A stretch of 64,000 nt of DNA. Origin: Undaria pinnatifida (taxonomy: Eukaryota; Sar; Phaeophyceae; Laminariales; Alariaceae). Location of the stretch: contig JABAKD010000017.1 in the NCBI GenBank assembly GCA_012845835.1, positions 3,161,001 through 3,225,000 on the forward strand. The letters are read 5' to 3'. Under the pieces are notes generated by a model that had not been told where the DNA came from, ran no database searches, and was given only the letters and a program-made list of their open reading frames with translations. The translations under genes were made by a program, and so were the position numbers. Every line of letters starts with the position of its first letter. Position 1 is the first letter of the stretch. Positions 59,487-64,000 of this stretch are shown in pieces.

Positions 59487-62400
59487 CTGAACGTCGGAAA
59501 ACGCGAGACACAAAATGGAAGGCATTTTTGCCGGGGATGGAGGGGGGGGTGGGGGGGGGACGTACTCATTTGCTGCTAGCCCCAGCTATTTGGCCATTCG
59601 CCACGCATCCCTTTCGAGACGGAGCACCGTTCCTACTCCTAATAGAGACACCTCCAACATTTGGGCGCTCATTAGGCTTCTTCAATCTATCACACAGAAA
59701 CTGCTTGCTTATCCTATCCCCGTCCGGTTTCGCCGTCTGTGACTACCATCTACCTCCTAGGATAGCGATCGTTTTCTCGCTACTCTCTAGTCTACTACCA
59801 AACGCTTCCATGTCACATACGTCTAATTTCCTCGTCTCCTCCTCCAACGCATTCCGTTGCTCCTTGTATATTTCACATTCTCCTCCTCTGTGAGTCCTAC
59901 TCTATTGTTGAGCCACACGGGCACATATGTGCACCCACGTCCTCCTCCTCCTCCCGACTACTGTTGTGTACGAATCTCCTTCCTCCCTTTGGCAAGTTCA
60001 GGTCCCCTACACAAAATCGCAGCTTCAGATTTTTCGCGTAGTCCATTGGGCCGTGCAAACACGTTTTTCATCCCAGTACCTTGCCTCAACCCCTCGTATA
60101 TCTCTGCCGGTCGCCCCGGTGGCGTATCAGGTTATCCTCGAGCCTGGTATAGGTCGGTTTCGTGAGTTCGAGCCCCGCCGAGTGCATACTCGTATAAATT
60201 CGTTGAGACTTTTTCTTGTGCACAAATTGACTGGCGGAAAGCGCGAGAGCGTGAGTTATAGCAACACTCGATGAAAAATCGACGAGCAGTGGGATTGCTG
60301 AACCCTATGCGCGATAAAAAGTGAAGGCAAGAACCGGGGGGTAGAAGGGACGACACCTGTGACCACGGCTTGTCCAGAAGCTGTAAAGTAAAAGTGTGAG
60401 AAAAAAAACAACAGAACAAGACAAATATCTCTAAGTTCTTCTCCTCTTTCACCTTATTTCTTACCGCTAGCCTTTCCCTTTCTTCTATCCTTTCTTTTAC
60501 TTTTGTCTTGTACCCGGCAAACTTCTCTATGGACGGCACCTCTTCTCAGTCTCCTGAACCTTTCCATATTTTCTCGGCTACGTTATCCCATCTTCCAGGG
60601 AGACGGGGATTGGGGGGGGGGGGGGGGGGGGGCGTTAGCCTCACTCCAACAGCCTGCAGCATTCCACTCTCATGCCATGGCCAGAGAGTAAGATACCGTA
60701 CCTAGGCCATAAACATCGAAAACAAGCACCAAAAACACCAAAAAACCGCATTGTGGCGATAACGGGAGTGGGGGGGGCGGGGGCGGGGGGGGGGTACTCA
60801 TTTCATGCATAGCCGTAGTCGTATGACCATAGACCCTCGCATCTCTACTATGCCGGGGCCGGAGCACGTCGGGTTTTCACCGACCAGCCAGGCATCGCGT
60901 GCACGAAGCGCGAAGCGCCGTGAGGTGTTCGGGAGAGCGGGTGGACGGAGGGGAGTCTCGCTTCCAACAGCTTGCAGAACTTCACTCTAACATGCCACGA
61001 CCACAACTCTAGGATACGGCCGCCAAGAAGCTAGAGCCGTCAAAAACGAGAACAACAAACAGCACAACACCACCGTCACACACCGCTGGGAGCGTCGGCA
61101 CGAGAGTAACCTATTCCCACAAGGAACACGTTGACGATAAGAACACCCCGTTAATCCTACGCACGGCGCTGCGACGACCACCGAAAACACCTTACGACAA
61201 GAACGCCTCATTATCCTCACTCATCGCGCTTGTTTTTCCACTAGCATTTGAACCGGTGAGCTCGCATGCCGTCTGGCCTCCAAAAATCACATTCTCTCGT
61301 GTTTTTCGTGCGTGTTCGCTTGTGCGTGGTACAGGTTTCGTTTGTGCGCGTCTGAAAATTGACACTATGTTCGGGCCCGTTCCGTGCAGCTCCGCCGCCA
61401 CCTCCTCCAGCTTTGCTCGTTTGTGCGACCAAACGCACCGTACCAGGTGTATATATATACACAAATTACGTAAAAAAATGCAGGTCTCGCAGAAAACACT
61501 TCATAAACATTATTATTACTACATCGGCCGTGAGTTCGGCAGTTTTAGGGTCGATGCTCATCTTTGCAAGCTGCGTGACACACACCGGCCGCTCCTTTTT
61601 ACAGCACGCAATGTCCTCTGAGTGTGTTATGACTCCTGTGACACATAGACTATGCATATTGCCAGGGTGATCCACCAAAAACAAAAAGTGATCAACGGTA
61701 GTCATGGTAGGTACCACACGTGCAGAAAATATTTCGGACGTCGGACAGATCATCTACATCCCCACAAGGTGATCTGGATATTTCAAGAATATCTGCACGG
61801 TCTAGCTCCTGTTGCCGGGCCGAAGCCGTACGACCTTGCACGATCTAGCACGCGCTTCCATGTTTGGATCTGTGTTCCACATGCACACAGACCCCGAACA
61901 TCTTATAGCGGTAGCTACAGGATCTACCTACTGTAAATGATCTAGATGATCTACAATGCAGATCGTCATCTGCCAGAGGTATTTTTTTTTTTGTATGGAA
62001 ATCGTGATGAAAACAAAACGCCAATTTTTCACCTCCTCGTCCAACTCCTCGTCATCCCCGGGGTTGGTGAGCAGTACCCTGGCCATGTTGACGGCGTTCT
62101 CGTGGTGGGGGATCATCTGGTGCATGAAGGCCACGGTGTTGCTCACGTCCACCTCCTGCATTACAGTATCACACATCAGTCCAGGGTTTCGACCGAGAGG
62201 GCATCAGGAACGGGGGTTGGGGGAGGGGTACTCAGTTTGTGCATGGCCGTAGACGTATGACCATAGTCCCACGCATCCCTACTATGCCGGGAGGGAGCAC
62301 GTCGGGTGTTCACCGACCAGCGCGGGGGAAGGGGGGGGGGGGGGGGGGGGGGCACCCACCGTATATGTCGTGATGAGGGATCATGTGGTGGATGAGGGCT

Positions 62401-63808
62401 ACGGTGTTGCTAACAGAGTCCAACTCCTGTGTTTTCGCCACGACACGAGCCAAGAGTTGGCTAGATGGGGTTTGTTTGAGGGGGCTTGTTGGAGGGGGAT
62501 TCTTGGGAAGGGGATGTTAGAGAGGGATTATGATAAAGGGTTTGTTAGAGAGGGGTAGTTAGGGGGAGGGGGTCGTTGGAGAGAACATCAGGAACGAGGC
62601 AGGGGCGAAGCGAGGCGAGGGGGCGGAGGGTTTGTTACAGAGGGCATGAGCGAGAGGACGGGGGCGAGGAAGGGGGGGGGAGGGTTTGCCAGAGAGGGTA
62701 CCAGGAACGGAAGGAGGGCAGAGAGGGAAAGGGTCAGTAATCGTATTGGCTGAGGTCGCTTCTTCCTGTGGTTCGTTAGGAGAGTTGCTAGGGGAGGATA
62801 AATAAGGGAGAGAGAGAGGGGGGGGAGGGGGGGAAGGGGGGGGCTATGTTTGTGCATGAAATATTTCCCATCGTTTTCGTTGAGGAAACTTCTGGGGCTT
62901 ACACGCGATGAGGGTTCGTTGCCGCCCAACGACAACATTTGCCTATGACGCGACGACGAAGAGTGGGTGCGTGTTGGAGAGAGGAAAAGAGGGCGGATGC
63001 CAGAAGCGCATGGAAAAAGCGACGAGACAAGGGCGGCAAAATCAAAAACAACACACAACAACCAAAACTACAAGACAAGGCAGCCAAATCCAACGCACGG
63101 CAGCAAAAACCGAAACGTTTAGACCGCGAAAAAACGACGAAGATACACGACATCTTTCCCCAAGAAACTCAAAAAGTAAAATGAGGGGAGACGGGGGCGA
63201 GAAACATCAAACATCCGAAAGGGAAAAAGCCGGAACAACAACAAACAGAAAACACACAGCTTGAAAAATCGAGTGTCCATGAGAAAACGATCTCAGCTGG
63301 CAATCATCATCCTTTTCATGAAAATGGCGAGGCGGCCGCGAGATGGGGTGGGGGATGGGGAAGAGGAGCCTAGGGTTTCCTTTTGAAGAAAATGGCGAGG
63401 CGGCCGCGAGGTGGGGTGGGGGATGGGGAAAAGGAGCCCAGGGGTGCAGCACTAGTTTCTGAGCTCCGCAATATCTCACGCGGAGCATGTCTTCGAAGAC
63501 ATTCGTTCGCGTAACCCCGCCAACGTTTCTGCGCCCTAGTTCTGAAACAACTACCCTCGCAGAATTGCACACCACCAGATAGTTCCACGCTAGAAGAGCT
63601 CGAGGCGCCAATCCCCCCCCCAAAAAACAGAAAAAATATACATATTTTTTGTCGGTTGATAGGTTTGATCGATTGGCCACACACACCCTCTCAACGCGCA
63701 TCTCGTAGTTCATCTTGCAGTCGATGGCATGCATGCAGCGGTCGAAGCTGTCGTTCGGGTCACCACACAGGAAGTTCTGGTCCGGGCACAACTCGCTCTC
63801 GAACGTCC
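59238..63808 (-). CDS. DUF305-domain membrane protein (5' partial, 3 exons seen)
   Basis: Join on the minus strand: 63808-63687, 62155-62033, 59486-59238. The upstream part lies beyond the window. Seen: a Cys-rich segment (CPDQNFLCGDPNDSFDRC, then DCKMNYEMRV), the DUF305 half with FMHQMIPHHENAVNMARVLL, the second half NYQITFMRGFL, then a hydrophobic segment of about 23 residues (IGIMTVLGVLCLSLLAAVFI) and a short basic tail RRAKASQ. Known: DUF305 is a ferritin-like helical-bundle family with a conserved MIPHH; bacterial members are often found near metal-handling genes, and biochemical function is mostly unknown. Inferred: type I membrane protein with the domain outside the cytosol; the sequon NAT after the domain fits. 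All seen junctions are phase 0. Convergent with the metzincin gene. Confidence 0.85.
59557..60620 (+). repeat. F repeat, copy with SINE insert
   Basis: Same order of blocks as 13910-15180 on the opposite strand; split by the SINE at 60106-60424. Confidence 0.75.
60106..60424 (+). repeat. tRNA-derived SINE, copy 7, with target duplication
   Basis: Head, boxes A and B, body and A-rich tail are all present. ATATCTCT flanks it at 60098-60105 and 60425-60432. It interrupts an F repeat whose other copy (near 14600, minus strand) has no insert at that point, confirming the borders. Confidence 0.88.
61466..61753 (-). other. coding-like patch inside DUF305 intron
   Basis: Minus-strand open frame with a protein-like core ERPVCVTQLAKMSIDPKTAE then LTADVV, preceded by an acceptor-like TGTGTCACAG. 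It lies in the last DUF305 intron, whose two bordering exons already join in phase with a continuous domain. It may be a foreign exon fragment; I cannot name its family. Confidence 0.35.
62033..62155 (-). CDS. DUF305 gene exon (n-1): MIPHH motif
   Basis: The acceptor is ctgtaatgcag and the donor GAGGAG|gtgaaa. It has 41 codons, phase 0 both ends: EVDVSNTVAFMHQMIPHHEN, AVNMARVLLTNPGDDEELDE, E. HQMIPHH followed by the AVNMAR helix is the DUF305 hallmark. The C-terminal acidic run joins directly to VAAVLRDIINTQNYQI in the next exon, which keeps the family's helix order. Confidence 0.92.
62330..62352. repeat. long G run
   Basis: More than 20 G with one break. Similar runs of 14-24 G or C occur at 10407, 20000, 33009, 49217, 51919, 54473, 60613 and elsewhere, most at the edge of a repeat. 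Confidence 0.9.
62360..62426 (-). pseudogene. partial duplicate of the DUF305 MIPHH exon
   Basis: After an acceptor-like gcgaaaacacag, the minus strand reads ELDSVSNTVALIHHMIPHHD. This aligns with EVDVSNTVAFMHQMIPHHEN of the real exon 270 bp downstream, with one extra codon. Similarity stops after PHHD, where the sequence runs into a long G/C tract at 62330-62352. The only near donor (TACG|gtgggt) leaves the wrong phase, so it cannot simply replace the real exon. Read as a broken tandem exon duplication. Confidence 0.7.
62470..62860. repeat. purine-rich degenerate tandem repeat
   Basis: GGGTTTGTTAGAGAGGG-like units separated by G-rich sequence, in the first visible DUF305 intron. Confidence 0.7.
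63321..63456. repeat. 68-bp tandem duplication
   Basis: Two units starting AAAATGGCGAGGCGGCCGCG, 68 bp apart and nearly identical. Confidence 0.9.
63687..63808 (-). CDS. DUF305 gene exon (n-2): Cys-rich lead-in
   Basis: The acceptor is gtgtggtcag and the donor GAGAGG|gtgtgt. Two bases complete a codon from an exon outside the window, then 40 codons run from TFESELCPDQ to NYEMRVER. Four or more cysteines precede the MIPHH exon; similar CMHAIDCKM segments precede DUF305 in other eukaryotic members as far as I recall. Confidence 0.8.
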
Positions 63809-64000
63809 CTGACCACACGCGGCAATTTTCATGGGGCGGGGGGCAACGGGGTCCGGAATAGATGCGAGCGGGGAGGGGTCAGAATGCAGAAAAATATAAG
63901 ACAAGGCAGGCGGGGCGGCGCAAGATGGAGCGGCCATGAAGGTTTTATGACGAGGTGGTGAAAAGAGAGCAAGGGAGGGGGGGGGGAGGAAGGGGGGGGG

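Noticed and set aside
62360-62426. Mutually exclusive alternative DUF305 exon
   Set aside because: It lacks the 3' half of the motif helix and has no donor in the needed phase.

Overview
The window is eukaryotic nuclear DNA: tiny phase-compatible exons with GT..AG borders are scattered through very long introns packed with short inverted-repeat transposons, SINEs, simple repeats and long G or C runs. There are no prokaryotic operons or ribosome-binding sites. The two recognisable genes (a secreted metzincin protease with a Pro/Thr-rich tail, and a membrane-anchored DUF305 protein) and the repeat load would suit an alga with a large genome, such as a stramenopile. That lineage is an inference from general resemblance and is not proven here.

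Gene 1 (+ strand, 454-49693) is a metzincin zinc protease of the reprolysin-like kind. I reassembled it by eye from nine exons (454-709, 9857-10023, 30831-30907, 34092-34215, 36799-36960, 43379-43524, 44738-44911, 46596-46728, 49340-49693). Every junction keeps the reading frame and the product is 530 residues: signal peptide, propeptide with a dibasic hinge, catalytic domain with HEFGHNLGCYH and a Met-turn, then a Pro/Thr/Ala-rich tail. The coding part is only about 3% of the 49 kb; intron 2 alone is 20.8 kb. A possible extra 3' exon lies at 52468-52534.

Gene 2 (- strand, 63808-59238, 5' end outside the window) encodes a DUF305-domain protein with a cysteine-rich leader segment, the MIPHH motif, a second half-domain and a C-terminal membrane anchor. 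It is tail-to-tail with gene 1. A damaged partial copy of its MIPHH exon lies at 62360-62426.

Repeats fill the rest. Four families of about 250-330 bp (called A, B, C and D here) have different interiors but the same terminal design: ends starting GAC or GAG, five bases, then C(T/C)ACG(A/G)TAG, with 4-bp target duplications visible in many copies. They look like non-autonomous elements served by one transposase type. They are nested in each other, and A repeatedly sits in the same part of C. A tRNA-derived SINE family has about seven copies. There are also a 794-bp element with long terminal inverted repeats, a 105-bp TA-flanked element, a pyrimidine-rich repeat (F), C-rich and AT-rich tandem arrays, and an octanucleotide satellite. 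No transposase or reverse transcriptase could be recognised. Layout: 1-453 5' flank; 454-49693 gene 1; 49694-59237 intergenic repeats; 59238-63808 gene 2; 63809-64000 upstream intron of gene 2. Repeat boundaries are by eye and good to a few bases only where target duplications are stated.
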